Part shown: in pieces, positions 50,413 through 60,293 of the stretch
Position numbering within the stretch: position 1 is the stretch's first letter
Layout of the letters: every line of letters begins with the position of its first letter
From: AP-15 sp963785565
Lineage (GTDB): Bacteria; Pseudomonadota; Alphaproteobacteria; ATCC43930; CGMCC-115725
Length of the DNA: 64,000 nucleotides
NCBI GenBank assembly: GCA_963785565.1
Contig: CAWAVV010000013.1
Span: 124,001 to 188,000, forward strand
Direction: 5' to 3'
Translations under genes and position numbers: made by a program
Notes under the pieces: generated by a model
The model's database searches: none
What the model was told of the DNA's origin: nothing
The model's input: only the letters and a program-made list of their open reading frames with translations

Positions 50413-52777
50413 ATGAATGACATCGGACCCCCTTATGTCGGGCGCTCGCTGCTTCGGCGCGAAGACCGGCGCCTGCTGACCGGCCAAGGGCAGTTCATCG
50501 CCGATCTCGTCCTGCCGAAAATGCTGCACGCGGCCCTCGTGCGCAGCCCAGTGGCACATGCCCGCATCCGCTCGGTCGATCTGTCGCGAGCGGCGGCGAC
50601 GCCCGGCGTCGTGCTCGCGCTCAACGGCGCCGATCTGCTGCGGCTATTGCCGCCGGTGCCCGAGGGGCAGATTTCGATGCCGAGCAAATGGACGACCGCG
50701 ATCCAGCACAAATTCCTCAACCCGCAAGAGCCGCTGCTGGCGCATGACAAGGCCCGCCATGTCGGCGAGGCGATCGCGGTCATCGTCGCCGAAACCCGTG
50801 ACCGGGCCGAAGACGCGGCCGAGCTCGTCAGCTGCGACCTCGAAGCGCTCCCGGCGGTGGTCGACCCCGAGGCGGCCTTGCGTCCCGACAGCCCGATCAT
50901 TCATGAGCGATACGGCACGAACCTGATCGGCGCCTTCTCGGTCGGCCGGGGTGAGGTCGACATAGCATTCGCCACAGCACCCCACCGGCTGCGGCGCCGC
51001 TTCTACCACCACCGCTACGCTGCTGTGCCGATGGAGTGCCGCGGTGTCGTTGCCGCCTATGATCCGCGCACCAACTCGGCGACGATCTGGTCTTCGACCC
51101 AGGTGGTTCATTGGGTACGCCGTGAAGCGGCGGGCCTCCTGGGTCTGCCGGAGGCGCGGGTCCGTTGCATCGCGCTCGATGTCGGCGGCGGCTTTGGCGG
51201 CAAGGGCCACGTCTACCCCGAAGACCTGCTGATCACTTTCCTCGCGCGCAAAATCGGCCGCCCGGTGCGCTGGATCGAGGAGCGCCGCGAGCACATGATC
51301 AGCGCGACCCATTCGCGCGACCAATTGCACGATGTCGAGGTCGCCTTCGATGACGACGGGCGTATCCTCGCTATGCGCGACGACTATATCGTCGATTGCG
51401 GCGCGTGGAACCCGATCGGCTCGGGCGTCGCCTACAACACCGCGGTCCATCTGACCGGCCCCTACAAGATCGAGAATTTGGCGGCGTCCGGAAGGATCGT
51501 CGTCACCAACAAGGTCCCGAACGCGCCCTATCGCGGCGCCGGCCGCCCGGAAGCCGCGTTCGCGATGGAGCGCACGATCGACCTGGTGGCGCGCACCCTC
51601 GGCTTGGAGCCGGCCGAGGTGCGGCGGCGCAACATGATCCGTGCCGAGGAGATGCCGTATCGGGTCGGCATCCCTTATCGCGACGGCGAGCCGATCGTCT
51701 ACGACAGCGGCGATTACCCCGGCGCGCTGCAAAAGGCGCTCGACGCCGTCGGCGGCGTCGCGGCGTTCCGCCAGCGCCAACAGCAGGCGCGACGCGACGG
51801 CCGGTATCTGGGTCTCGGCATCGGCTTTTATATCGAGGGCACCGGGGTCGGCCCGTTCGAGAGCGCTTTTGTCCGGATCGACCCGTCCGGCAAAATCTAT
51901 GTCTCGTGCGGCGCCGCCCCGCAGGGCCAGGGCATGGAGACGATCTTTTCCCAGGTGATGGCCGATTTGTGGAAGGTGGCGCCCGAGGACATCGTCCCGA
52001 CCTTCGCCGACACCGCGGCGATCGCGATCGGCTTTGGCACGATGGCGAGCCGCAGCACTGTCACCGCCTCGGCGGCGATGCACGTCGCGAGCGGCCGTCT
52101 CGCGCGACAAGGTCTTCGAGATTTCCGCGCATCTCCTGGAATGCGCGCCGGCCGATCTCGAATTGCGCGAGGGCGGCGTCGGCGTCGTCGGCGTGCCGGG
52201 GGCGCAAATCAGCCTCGCTCAGGTGGCGCAGGCGGCTCGCCCCGGCTGGGAGATCACCCGTCCGCCGGGGGTCGAGGCCGGCCTCGAGGAAATTTGCTAC
52301 TGGCAGCCGGAAACCGTCACCTGGAGCTATGCCGTGCATGTCGCGATCGTCGAGGTCGACCGCGAAACCGGCCGGGTCGCCATCGATAACTACGCGGTCG
52401 CCCACGATTGCGGCGTTGTCGTCAACCCGATGCTGGTCGAGGGCCAGGTCATGGGCGGCGCCGCGCAAGGGCTCGGCGGCATCCTCTCGGAAGCGATCGT
52501 CTACGATGCCGACGGGCAGCTGCTCTCCGGCTCGCTGATGGATTACGCGCTGCCGACCGCCGGCGACATCCCGCCGATGACGATCGTACACCAGCACTCG
52601 CCCTCGCCGCTGAACCCGCTTGGCGTCAAAGGGGTCGGCGAGGGCGGCGCCGTCGCTCCGCCGGCGACGATCGCCAACGCTGTCTGCGACGCCTTGGCTC
52701 CGTTCGGCGTCGAGGTCAATTCGACGCCGATCAGACCGGAGCAGCTTGTGCGTGCGATCCGGGCCGCGGGCGGCTGA
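50413..52777 (+). CDS. second Mo hydroxylase large subunit, form II CoxL-like (frameshifted)
   Basis: A molybdopterin-binding subunit of about 787 residues. It opens YVGRSLLRREDRRLLTGQGQFIADL, contains GGGFGGKGHVYPEDLL and the loop PYRGAGRPEAAF (51526-51558). This is close to the form II CoxL signature AYRGAGR, not the CO-oxidising form I. The catalytic Glu is in GVKGVGEGGAVAPP. One extra base at about 52100-52106 breaks the frame; its removal gives SGRLRDKVFEISAHLLE. GGAGGT at 50399-50404 supports the ATG. No CoxM or CoxS gene follows, as with the other Mo subunit here. Confidence 0.9.
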
Positions 52778-52801
52778 AGCGCCGTCCGACTGAGTTTGCG
52801 G

Positions 52802-53971
52802 CTAGCCCATCCCCATGCGCTTGGAGGCAAGGCGGGCGCCTTCGGCGAGCGCGGCGAGCTTGGCCCAGACCACGTCCTCGGCGACGCGGCCCATTCCGGC
52901 CGAGGTGTCGAAGCCGCAATCGGTCCCGGCGATGACCCGCTTGGGGTCGCCGACCACTTGGGCAACGCGCTCGATCCGGTCGGCGACGGCTTCGGGGTGC
53001 TCGACGAAATTGGTCAGGCTGTCGATGACCCCGGCGACGAGGATCTGGTCGTCGGCCAGCGGCTGCTTTTCAAAGACGCGGTATTCGTGCGCGTGGCGCG
53101 GGTTGGCGAAGGGCAGAAAGAAGGCGCCGACCTTGGCCTGCTGCAAAATCGGCAGGATGTCCGATAGCGGCACGTCGCAATCGTGCGGCCCCTCGTAATT
53201 GCCCCAGCAGACATGCAGCCGTACCTTCTCGCGCGGGATGTTTTCCACCGCCTTGTTGATCGTCGCGACGACCCGCTCGACAAAGCCGAGAAAATCGCCG
53301 AGCGGCCGGTCCTGGTAGGACAGATGCCGTTCGAGCGCCAGATCGGGGCAATCGAGCTGCAGCAGAAACCCGGCATCGACGATCGCCTCGTATTCGTCCT
53401 TGAGGGCGGCCCCGATATCGTCGAGATAGGCCTGTTCGGTCTCGTAATGCTCGTTCTTCATCGCACCGGCGATGATGCCGGGAGAGGGCGCGGTCAGGAA
53501 CGGCTCGGCGAAATGGGTCCCGGTCTCGTCGAGCGCCGCGCGGAAATCGGCGCATTCGGCCTCGATCCCGCCGCGGCCGAGATAGCGCACCGCATCGATC
53601 GCCTTGGGCGGCCCCATATTGCTGACCGCCTGGCGGGCGGCGAGCTGCTCCTCCATGATCCGCTTGAAAATCGGGTAGCGCAGCGCGTCGGCGCGGGTGC
53701 GGCGCTGCCACGACCCGCCGAACCCGCTCATGCGGTGGCGGATGTGCAGAAAAAACCCCTCGCGCTGTTGCTCGCCGTTGTTGCCGATGTCGACCTCCGC
53801 CTCGGCCTGTTTGCGGACAATCCCGCGCAACGCCGCCTGCCCGAGCCTGTCCAGCTCGGCCGGATCGATCAATTCGCCGCGCGCCCGGCGAATATGAAGC
53901 CGGGTCAGCTCGGGCGGTCGCGGCAGGCTCCCGGTGTGGGTTGTCAGTATCCGTTCTTCGCTGCGGCGCAT
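52802..53971 (-). CDS. MetE-like cobalamin-independent methionine synthase family protein
   Basis: A 389-residue TIM barrel resembling only the catalytic C-terminal half of MetE. Features: ILTTHTGSLPRP at the N-terminus, LQLDCPDLALERH, RLHVCWGNYEGPHDCDVPL (HxC zinc ligands) and VIAGTDCGFDTSAGMGRVAEDVVWAKL (zinc Cys). Short MetE-II proteins often transfer methyl groups from substrates other than methyltetrahydrofolate, so methionine synthesis is not assured. AAGGAG precedes the ATG at 53971. Divergent from the small ORF and aminotransferase. Confidence 0.85.
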   Translation of the reverse strand: MRRSEERILTTHTGSLPRPPELTRLHIRRARGELIDPAELDRLGQAALRGIVRKQAEAEVDIGNNGEQQREGFFLHIRHRMSGFGGSWQRRTRADALRYPIFKRIMEEQLAARQAVSNMGPPKAIDAVRYLGRGGIEAECADFRAALDETGTHFAEPFLTAPSPGIIAGAMKNEHYETEQAYLDDIGAALKDEYEAIVDAGFLLQLDCPDLALERHLSYQDRPLGDFLGFVERVVATINKAVENIPREKVRLHVCWGNYEGPHDCDVPLSDILPILQQAKVGAFFLPFANPRHAHEYRVFEKQPLADDQILVAGVIDSLTNFVEHPEAVADRIERVAQVVGDPKRVIAGTDCGFDTSAGMGRVAEDVVWAKLAALAEGARLASKRMGMG

Positions 53972-54125
53972 CGTCGCTCCTTCCCTCAACAATCCGGCAA
54001 TTTTCTGCGGTCTAGCGCGAAAGTGGCGGGGCGCCACGGCGCGATTGCGAACAACTTGCTTGCGACCGGCGAGCCAACCTCATAGAGTACCGCCTTCGGC
54101 TCAACAACTGAAAGGAGGTGATCCT

Positions 54126-54197
54126 GTGTCTAACCATAAACCGCGGTCGTCCGCTGCCGTGACCAGGATCCCCGCTTCCATGGAGATCCGCGCCTGA
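54126..54197 (+). CDS. 23-codon ORF behind a full-length Shine-Dalgarno sequence
   Basis: GTG at 54126 opens a 23-residue peptide (MSNHKPRSSAAVTRIPASME plus three residues). AAAGGAGGTGATCC at 54111-54124 is complementary to the whole 3' end of 16S rRNA, far longer than other sites in the window. An inverted repeat GAGCC (54071)/GGCTC (54098) precedes it and a strong hairpin follows at 54248. It could be a leader peptide or a short abundant transcript; I recognise no family. Confidence 0.45.
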   Translation: MSNHKPRSSAAVTRIPASMEIRA

Positions 54198-54247
54198 CTG
54201 AAGGCGACGGCTCGCGGCCGTGATCGGCCGCCGGTGTTTGGGTAAGG

Positions 54248-54273
54248 AAGGGCCGCCTCTCGGGGCGGCCCTT
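54248..54273 (+). terminator. hairpin after the 23-codon ORF, before the aminotransferase gene
   Basis: Perfect 10-bp stem AAGGGCCGCC/GGCGGCCCTT with a 6-base loop. The following bases (CTCTTTCG) are only partly T-rich, so it could be an intrinsic terminator or an attenuator-like hairpin 92 bp before the aminotransferase start. Confidence 0.6.
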
Positions 54274-54364
54274 CTCTTTCGGGGCCAGTCTTCCGGGCTT
54301 GGCCACGCCCGGCGCAAGGCCTACAAATGGCCCAAGACTGCCTACTCGAGTGAGGGTGACCGCC

Positions 54365-55744
54365 ATGCCCGATACGATTACGACGAACTCGCCGATCATC
54401 ACCGCGTACCGCGCCGCAACGCCGGGATCGGCGGCGGCCGCGGAAAAGGCCGGCCGGTTGTTCCCGAGCGGGATCACCCACAATTCGCGCTATATCGAAC
54501 CCTACGGGCTCTATATCACCCGGGCCAAGGGGCCGCGCAAATGGGATGTCGACGGCAATTGCTACGTCGATTATTTCGGCGGTCATGGGGCGCTGCTGCT
54601 GGGGCATTCCCACCCCGAGGTGGTGGCGGCGGTGCATGAGCAGATCGAGCGCGGAACCCATTACGGCGCCAGCCACGAACGCGAGATCGCTTGGGCCGAG
54701 TGGATCCTAAAGCTGGTGCCGTCAGCCGAGCGGGTGCGGTTTACCTCGTCCGGCACCGAGGCGACCTTGATGGCGGTGCGGCTCGCCCGCGCTTTCAGCG
54801 GCAAGTCCAAGATCATCCGCTTCAAGCATCATTTCCACGGTTGGCACGATCACATGACGTCGGGGTTCGCTAATCATTTCGACGGCAGCCCGACCACCGG
54901 CGTATTGCCCGGCGTCGCTGGCAATGTGCTGTTGGCCGAGCAGAACGACGTCGACGGGCTGGCTCGGCTGCTCGACCAGCACAATGACATCGCGGCTGCG
55001 ATCCTCGAGCCGACCGGCGCTCATGGCGCGCGGCTGCCGATCGATCCGTCGTTTCTCCACGCGCTGCGCGAGCTGACCCGGCAGCACGGCGTCTTGCTGA
55101 TCTTCGACGAGGTCGTCACCGGCTTCCGTGTGTCGCCCGGTGGGGCGCAGGCCGAATACGGCATCCGGCCCGACCTGACGACCCTGGCCAAGATCCTCTC
55201 GGGCGGATTGCCCGGCGGCGCCGTCGCCGGCCGCAAGGATATTCTCGATCTGTTGGACTTCCAGGTAACCAAGGCTGCGGACCGCGAGAAGATCGCCCAT
55301 CCCGGCACCTTCAACGCCAACCCGCTGTCGGCTGCGGCCGGGGTGGCGGCTTTGGCGATTGTTGGCACCACCGATGCCTGCGCCCGCGCCAACCGCTACG
55401 GCGAGACCTTGCGCGCCCGGATCAACGAGGTGTTCGAGGAAGAGCGGGTGCCCTGGGCGGCCTACGGCACGTTTTCGATGCTGCACATCTTCACCAACCC
55501 CGATCGCGCGTCGATCACGCCGACCCGGTTCGACCCGCATCAACAGCCGACCGCGAACCTCACCGGCAACCGCCAAGCCGACATCGTGCACAAATTCCGC
55601 CTGGCGATGATGGTCAACGGAGTCGATTTCAGCGGCAGCCCCGGTGGGCTCGTCTCCGCCACCCATGACGAGCCCGAACTGGCGGATACGCTCGGCGCGA
55701 TCCGCAAAACCGTGCGCATGCTAAAGCAAGAGGGCGAGATTTGA
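54365..55744 (+). CDS. class III PLP aminotransferase (glutamate-1-semialdehyde aminomutase-like)
   Basis: A 459-residue fold-type I enzyme. Substrate/cofactor regions: KWDVDGNCYVDYFGGHGALLLGHSHP, RFTSSGTEATLMAVRLAR, FHGWHDHMTSG and LLIFDEVVTGFR. The PLP lysine is in TTLAKILSGGLPGGAVAGRKDI. Similar to HemL but sits with MetE-like, DUF917 and hydantoinase genes and has a long C-terminal insert, so a catabolic amino-acid or amine role is more likely than tetrapyrrole synthesis. First gene of a three-gene plus-strand run. Confidence 0.88.
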   Translation: MPDTITTNSPIITAYRAATPGSAAAAEKAGRLFPSGITHNSRYIEPYGLYITRAKGPRKWDVDGNCYVDYFGGHGALLLGHSHPEVVAAVHEQIERGTHYGASHEREIAWAEWILKLVPSAERVRFTSSGTEATLMAVRLARAFSGKSKIIRFKHHFHGWHDHMTSGFANHFDGSPTTGVLPGVAGNVLLAEQNDVDGLARLLDQHNDIAAAILEPTGAHGARLPIDPSFLHALRELTRQHGVLLIFDEVVTGFRVSPGGAQAEYGIRPDLTTLAKILSGGLPGGAVAGRKDILDLLDFQVTKAADREKIAHPGTFNANPLSAAAGVAALAIVGTTDACARANRYGETLRARINEVFEEERVPWAAYGTFSMLHIFTNPDRASITPTRFDPHQQPTANLTGNRQADIVHKFRLAMMVNGVDFSGSPGGLVSATHDEPELADTLGAIRKTVRMLKQEGEI

Positions 55745-55831
55745 AGGGCGGTTCTGTCGCGAGGCGTCCACCCGGCGTTGCGAACGATGCGGCGCAATCT
55801 CGGTCTGTCTTGTCGGCGGCCCCAATCGAAA

Positions 55832-56920
55832 ATGAATTTGATGATCCTGTCGCTCGACGACATCGAGGCATTGGCGGTCGGAGCCTGGATTCTCGGCACC
55901 GGCGGCGGCGGCAGCCCGTATCTCGGGCTCCTCAACATGCGCCGGCTTTATGCCGAGGGGCGCCGGGTCGAGCTGATGTCGCCGTTCGACCTCGCCGACG
56001 ACGATTGGGTGGCGGTGGTCTCGAACATGGGGGCGCCGCTGGTCGGGCAGGAGCGCCTCGCCGACAGCCATAACGTCGCCCGCGCGGTCGAAATTCAGCA
56101 GGGGCTGCTCGGGTCGAAATTCCGCGCCGTCATGTCGCTCGAGATCGGCGGCGGCAACGGCATCCAGCCACTGATGGCGGCGGCGCATCTGGGGCTGCCG
56201 GTGGTCGACGCCGATACGATGGGCCGCGCCTATCCCGAGGCGCAGATGACCAGCGTCGCGGTCGGCGATCTACGCCCCTATCCATGCGTGCTCTACGACC
56301 CGCGCGGCATCGAGGCGGTCGTGACCAAGGTGCCGAGCTGGAAGTGGATGGAGCGGGCGAGCCGCAAGATCTGCGTCGAGATGGGATCAATCGCCTCGAC
56401 CTGCAAAGCCCCGCGCACCGGGCGCGAGGTCAAGGATTGGGGCATCCATTTCACCGTGACCAAGGCGATCGGCATCGGCCGCCGGGTGCAGGAGGCGCAG
56501 CGCCTGCACCTCGACCCGATTGCCGCGATCCTCGACGAGGCCGACGGCAAGCTGCTGTTCCGCGGCAAGGTCGTCGATGTCGACAGGCGCACGACCGAGG
56601 GGTTTCTGCGCGGCCGGGCGGCGATCGAGGGGCTCGACGAAGATCATGGCTCGCGGCTCGAAATCGCGTTTCAGAACGAATGGGTCGTGGCCTGGCGGGA
56701 CGGAGCGCCGATCGCGATGTCTCCCGATCTGATCTGCGTGCTCGACACCGTGTCGGGCGAGGCCTGCGGCACCGAGACGATCCGCTACGGCCGGCGGGTC
56801 ACGGTCGTCGCGTTGCCGGCTCCGCCGGTGTTCCTGACGGCGAAAGGGCTCGATCACGTCGGCCCGCGCGCCTTCGGCTACGACCTCGACTTCCGCTCGG
56901 TGTTCGAGGCGGGCGGCTAG
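55832..56920 (+). CDS. DUF917 domain protein
   Basis: A 362-residue DUF917 protein: MILSLDDIEALAVGAWILGTGGGGSPYLG, SNMGAPLVGQERL, LEIGGGNGIQPLMAAAHLGLPVVDADTMGRAYPE. DUF917 proteins commonly accompany hydantoinase/oxoprolinase subunits, as here, and may act with them on cyclic amides. Two ATGs (55832, 55841) are possible starts and no strong ribosome binding site separates them. It ends 3 bp before the hydantoinase gene. Confidence 0.88.
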   Translation: MNLMILSLDDIEALAVGAWILGTGGGGSPYLGLLNMRRLYAEGRRVELMSPFDLADDDWVAVVSNMGAPLVGQERLADSHNVARAVEIQQGLLGSKFRAVMSLEIGGGNGIQPLMAAAHLGLPVVDADTMGRAYPEAQMTSVAVGDLRPYPCVLYDPRGIEAVVTKVPSWKWMERASRKICVEMGSIASTCKAPRTGREVKDWGIHFTVTKAIGIGRRVQEAQRLHLDPIAAILDEADGKLLFRGKVVDVDRRTTEGFLRGRAAIEGLDEDHGSRLEIAFQNEWVVAWRDGAPIAMSPDLICVLDTVSGEACGTETIRYGRRVTVVALPAPPVFLTAKGLDHVGPRAFGYDLDFRSVFEAGG

Positions 56921-56923
56921 CCG

Positions 56924-58477
56924 ATGCGGCGGATCGGTATCGACGTCGGCGGCACCAATACCGACGCGGTGCTGCTCGCGGACAGAGAGGTCGTATACGC
57001 GGTCAAGACGCCAACGACGGCGGATGTCACGACCGGCATCGTCACCGCGTTGGCGGAGCTTTCGGCGCACCGGAGTCGCGGGCGACGCGATCGGCGGCGT
57101 CGTCATCGGGACGACGCATTTCGTCAACGCGGTCGTACAGCGGCAGGGGCTCACCCGCGTCGCCGCGGTGCGCATCGGCCTGCCGGCTGCCGCCTCGCTG
57201 CCGCCGTTCTGCGATTGGCCGCAGGATCTCGCCGAACTCGTGCGCGGCGCGGTGTTCATGCTCGAAGGCGGGCATGATTACGACGGCCGGCCGATCGTCC
57301 CGTTCGACGAGGCCGGCATGCGCTATGCCGCGCGGCACATCCGGGAGAGCGGCATTCGGTCGGTCGCGATCGCCGCGATCTTCTCGCCGCTCGATCCGTC
57401 TTGCGAGGCGCGTGCTGCCGAGATTCTGCAAGAAGAATGTCCGGAGGTGACCGTGACCTTGTCGCGCGACCTCGGCCGTATCGGCCTGCTCGAACGCGAG
57501 AACGCGGCGCTGCTGAACGCCGCGCTGATCGATCTGGCGCGAGTGACGGTCGACGGGTTCACCGCGGCGATCGCGGCGAGCGGGATTACCGCACCGCTTT
57601 ATCTGACCCAGAACGACGGCACGGTGATGGCGGCCCGGCTCGCGACGGCGATGCCGGTCATGAGCTTCGCCTCGGGCGCCACCAACTCGATGCGGGGGGC
57701 GGCGTTTCTATCCGGCCTCGCCGCCGCGATGGTCGTCGATGTCGGCGGAACCTCGACCGATATCGGGCAGCTGCGCCGCGGGTTCCCGCGTGAGGCGAAC
57801 TCGGTCGTCGAAGTGGGCGGCGTGCGCACCCTGTTCCGAATGCCGGATTTGCTGTCGATCGGACTGGGCGGCGGCAGCCTGGTCGAGCGCGATCCCGTGG
57901 CCGTCGGGCCGCAAAGCGTCGGCTACCGGCTGACCAGCGAGGCGCTGGTTTTCGGCGGCGATACATTGACCGCGACCGATGCCGCGGTTGCCGCCGGGGT
58001 CGCATCGATCGGCGATGCCGCGTGGGTGTCCAATTTGCCGAGGAACCTCGCCCATGCCGTGCTCGATACGGCCCGACAAAAGATCGAGGAAGCGGTCGAC
58101 CGGATGAAGACGGAAGCCGGCGATCTTCCTTTGATCGCGGTCGGCGGCGGCGCGTTTCTGGTTCCCGGTCGGCTCGCCGGGATCTCGCAAGTGATCCGTG
58201 TCCCGCATGGCGAGTACGCCAATGCCGTCGGCGCGGCAATCGCGCAGATCAGTGGCGAGACCGACCAGATCTACCGCGACCTCGGCCGCAACCAGGCGAT
58301 CGCGGCGGCCGAGGCGCAGGCCAAGCGAACGCGCGGTCGCCGCCGGCGCCGACCCCGCGAACCCTCGAAACCGTCGATATCGAAGACATGCCGCTCGCCT
58401 ATCTGCCGGGAAACGCGCTGCGGGTGCGGGTGCGGGTGGCGGGCAAGATGCAGGATCGAGCAGACGGTAATGTGTGA
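56924..58477 (+). CDS. hydantoinase/oxoprolinase family protein (three frameshifts)
   Basis: A short HyuA-like ATP-dependent enzyme of about 515 residues. Actin-like ATPase motifs: RRIGIDVGGTNTDAVLL and VVDVGGTSTDIGQL, with IGTTHFVNAVVQR, LSRDLGRIGLLERENAALLNA and VGGGAFLVPGR. The frame breaks by +1 near 57070 and twice more near 58335 and 58363; corrected, the C-terminus reads TLETVDIEDMPLAYLPGNAL. No HyuB partner is present; the preceding DUF917 gene is probably the functional partner. Confidence 0.86.
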
Positions 58478-58519
58478 GCCCGCGCGCCGGTGGCGCGGGA
58501 TGACGCCGCAATCGCGGGC

Positions 58520-60289
58520 TTACCTCGGCTGGCCGATCGGGGGCATGGTCAGGACGCCCGGGCTATCGAGGACGGCTTCAATCTGTTGTAGCAGCGGCTG
58601 CGCCGCTTCGATCGCCCGCCCGAGCGACGTTATGCTTAGGGTGTCGTCCTCGCGCCCTTTGCCGGTGAGGTGATCGTAGAGGAATTGGACCGGCCCTTCT
58701 TCGCGCGGGAACACCGTCAGCTGGATCGGCTCGTCGGCCGGGATATGGGCCGCTTCCCTGGCGAGGCGGAGCGCCACGTCGTAACCGCCGAGCGCATCGA
58801 CAAGCCCGCGCGCCTTGGCTTCCTCCCCCGACCAAACCCTGCCTTTGGCGACTGCCTCAACGGCATCGGGGGTCAGGTGGCGGCCGGCGGCGACGTGATC
58901 CTTGAAGCCCTGATAGGTCGCATCGAGAAACGCTTCGAGACGGGAGCGGGCGAAGGGCGAGAATTCGGAGGTGGCGCTGAACATCGCCGCATTGGCGCCG
59001 ACCTGCGCCGAATCGGTCGAAACCCCGATCTTCTTGAGCAGGTCGGCCACGACCAGCTTGCCGGCCAATACGCCGATCGAGCCGGTCAGGGTCGCCGGCT
59101 CGGCGACGATCTTATCGGCCGGGGCCGCGATGTAATAGCCGCCGGAGCCGGCGACGTCGCCCATCGATACGATGACCGGCTTGCCGCGCTCGCGAGCGAA
59201 TACGACATCGCGCCAGATCGTCTCCGAGGCGACGGCAGAGCCGCCGGGGCTGTCAACGCGAAACAAGATTGCGCGCACCTTGGGGTCGCGAACGGCGGCG
59301 CGAAAAGCCCGGGTGATCTTGTCCGCCGCCATTTCCTCGGATCCCGACAGCGGGCCCGCCGAACCGCCGCCGCGCACGATCAGCCCCGAGCCGTAGATCA
59401 GCGCGATCCGTTCGCCCTGGCGGTGCGGACGCTTTGCCCCGGCGAGGTAGGTCGACAGGCCGATCAGCTCGGCATCCGATCCGGCGCGCTGGTGGGCCGC
59501 GGCAATGACCTCGTCACGATAGCCGAGGCGGTCGACAAGCGACGCCTGGAGCGCTTCGTCGGCGAGCAGCGGCCCGCGGTCGATCACCGCGCGCACCGCA
59601 TCCGGCGACAGCTTGCGGGCTTGGGCAATGCCGCCGACGATCTGCCCGGCCACCGAGGCGAGCAGATCTTCGACCTCTTCGCGGTGGGGCGGGGTCATCT
59701 TGGTTTCGGTCAGAATGTTGGCCGCGGTCTTGTAGTCGCCGCGATGGTCGAACTCGGGGACGATTCCGAGCAGGTCAAAGGTGCCCTTTAAGAAGGTGGT
59801 GTCGGAATAGAGCCCGGTCAGGCCGACGCTGCCCATCGGCTGCAGCCAGATCCGGTCGAACGCGGTCGCCAGGTAATAGGGACGGGTGCCGGCCCCGAAC
59901 TCGCCAAAACTGTCGGCAAACGCGATCGCGAACTTGCCCTTGGCGCGGAAGGCAATGATCGCGTCGCGTATCTGCTGCGTCTCGGCGACGGCGAATTCGT
60001 CATTGCCGACGCGAGCGAGGACGCCCTTGACCCGCGGGTCGGCGGCGGCGGCCTCGATCGCGTCGAGGAAGTCGCGCAGGTTCGACTTACCGCCGGCGAC
60101 GAGCCGCAGCAAGTCCGGCTCGTCCGGACCGTCGGCGAGGCCCTGCGTCAAGTCTGCCGAGACGATGATGTTGGCAGGGAGCGCGGGCGTACCCGGTCTA
60201 AAGCGGACGACCACCAGCACGGCGGCGATGACGAGCAGAACGGTCAGAAATCCGATGGTCGCAAAAAAACCGAGGAGCAGCCGTCGCAT
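58520..60289 (-). CDS. sppA: signal peptide peptidase A, 67K type
   Basis: A 589-residue membrane-anchored serine/lysine protease that degrades cleaved signal peptides. An N-terminal transmembrane helix (LLLGFFATIGFLTVLLVIAA) precedes two S49 repeats. The N-terminal repeat has GKFAIAFADSFGEFGAGTRPYYLA, the C-terminal repeat VSMGDVAGSGGYYIAAPADKI with the nucleophile Ser, then GSIGVLAGKLVVADLL. ATG at 60289 lies 4 bp after the aroC stop, so the two are co-transcribed. Confidence 0.92.
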   Translation of the reverse strand: MRRLLLGFFATIGFLTVLLVIAAVLVVVRFRPGTPALPANIIVSADLTQGLADGPDEPDLLRLVAGGKSNLRDFLDAIEAAAADPRVKGVLARVGNDEFAVAETQQIRDAIIAFRAKGKFAIAFADSFGEFGAGTRPYYLATAFDRIWLQPMGSVGLTGLYSDTTFLKGTFDLLGIVPEFDHRGDYKTAANILTETKMTPPHREEVEDLLASVAGQIVGGIAQARKLSPDAVRAVIDRGPLLADEALQASLVDRLGYRDEVIAAAHQRAGSDAELIGLSTYLAGAKRPHRQGERIALIYGSGLIVRGGGSAGPLSGSEEMAADKITRAFRAAVRDPKVRAILFRVDSPGGSAVASETIWRDVVFARERGKPVIVSMGDVAGSGGYYIAAPADKIVAEPATLTGSIGVLAGKLVVADLLKKIGVSTDSAQVGANAAMFSATSEFSPFARSRLEAFLDATYQGFKDHVAAGRHLTPDAVEAVAKGRVWSGEEAKARGLVDALGGYDVALRLAREAAHIPADEPIQLTVFPREEGPVQFLYDHLTGKGREDDTLSITSLGRAIEAAQPLLQQIEAVLDSPGVLTMPPIGQPR

Positions 60290-60293
60290 GCGT

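Noticed and set aside
50644..52110. 488-residue open frame on the minus strand
   Set aside because: Antisense to the CoxL-like gene; composition is that of a complementary shadow frame.
50413..52777. Aerobic CO dehydrogenase large subunit (coxL form I)
   Set aside because: The loop reads PYRGAGR instead of AYxCSFR and no coxM/coxS genes are adjacent.
54126..54197. PqqA-like or other RiPP precursor
   Set aside because: The peptide lacks the Glu-x3-Tyr core of PqqA and no pqqB-E or radical SAM gene is nearby.
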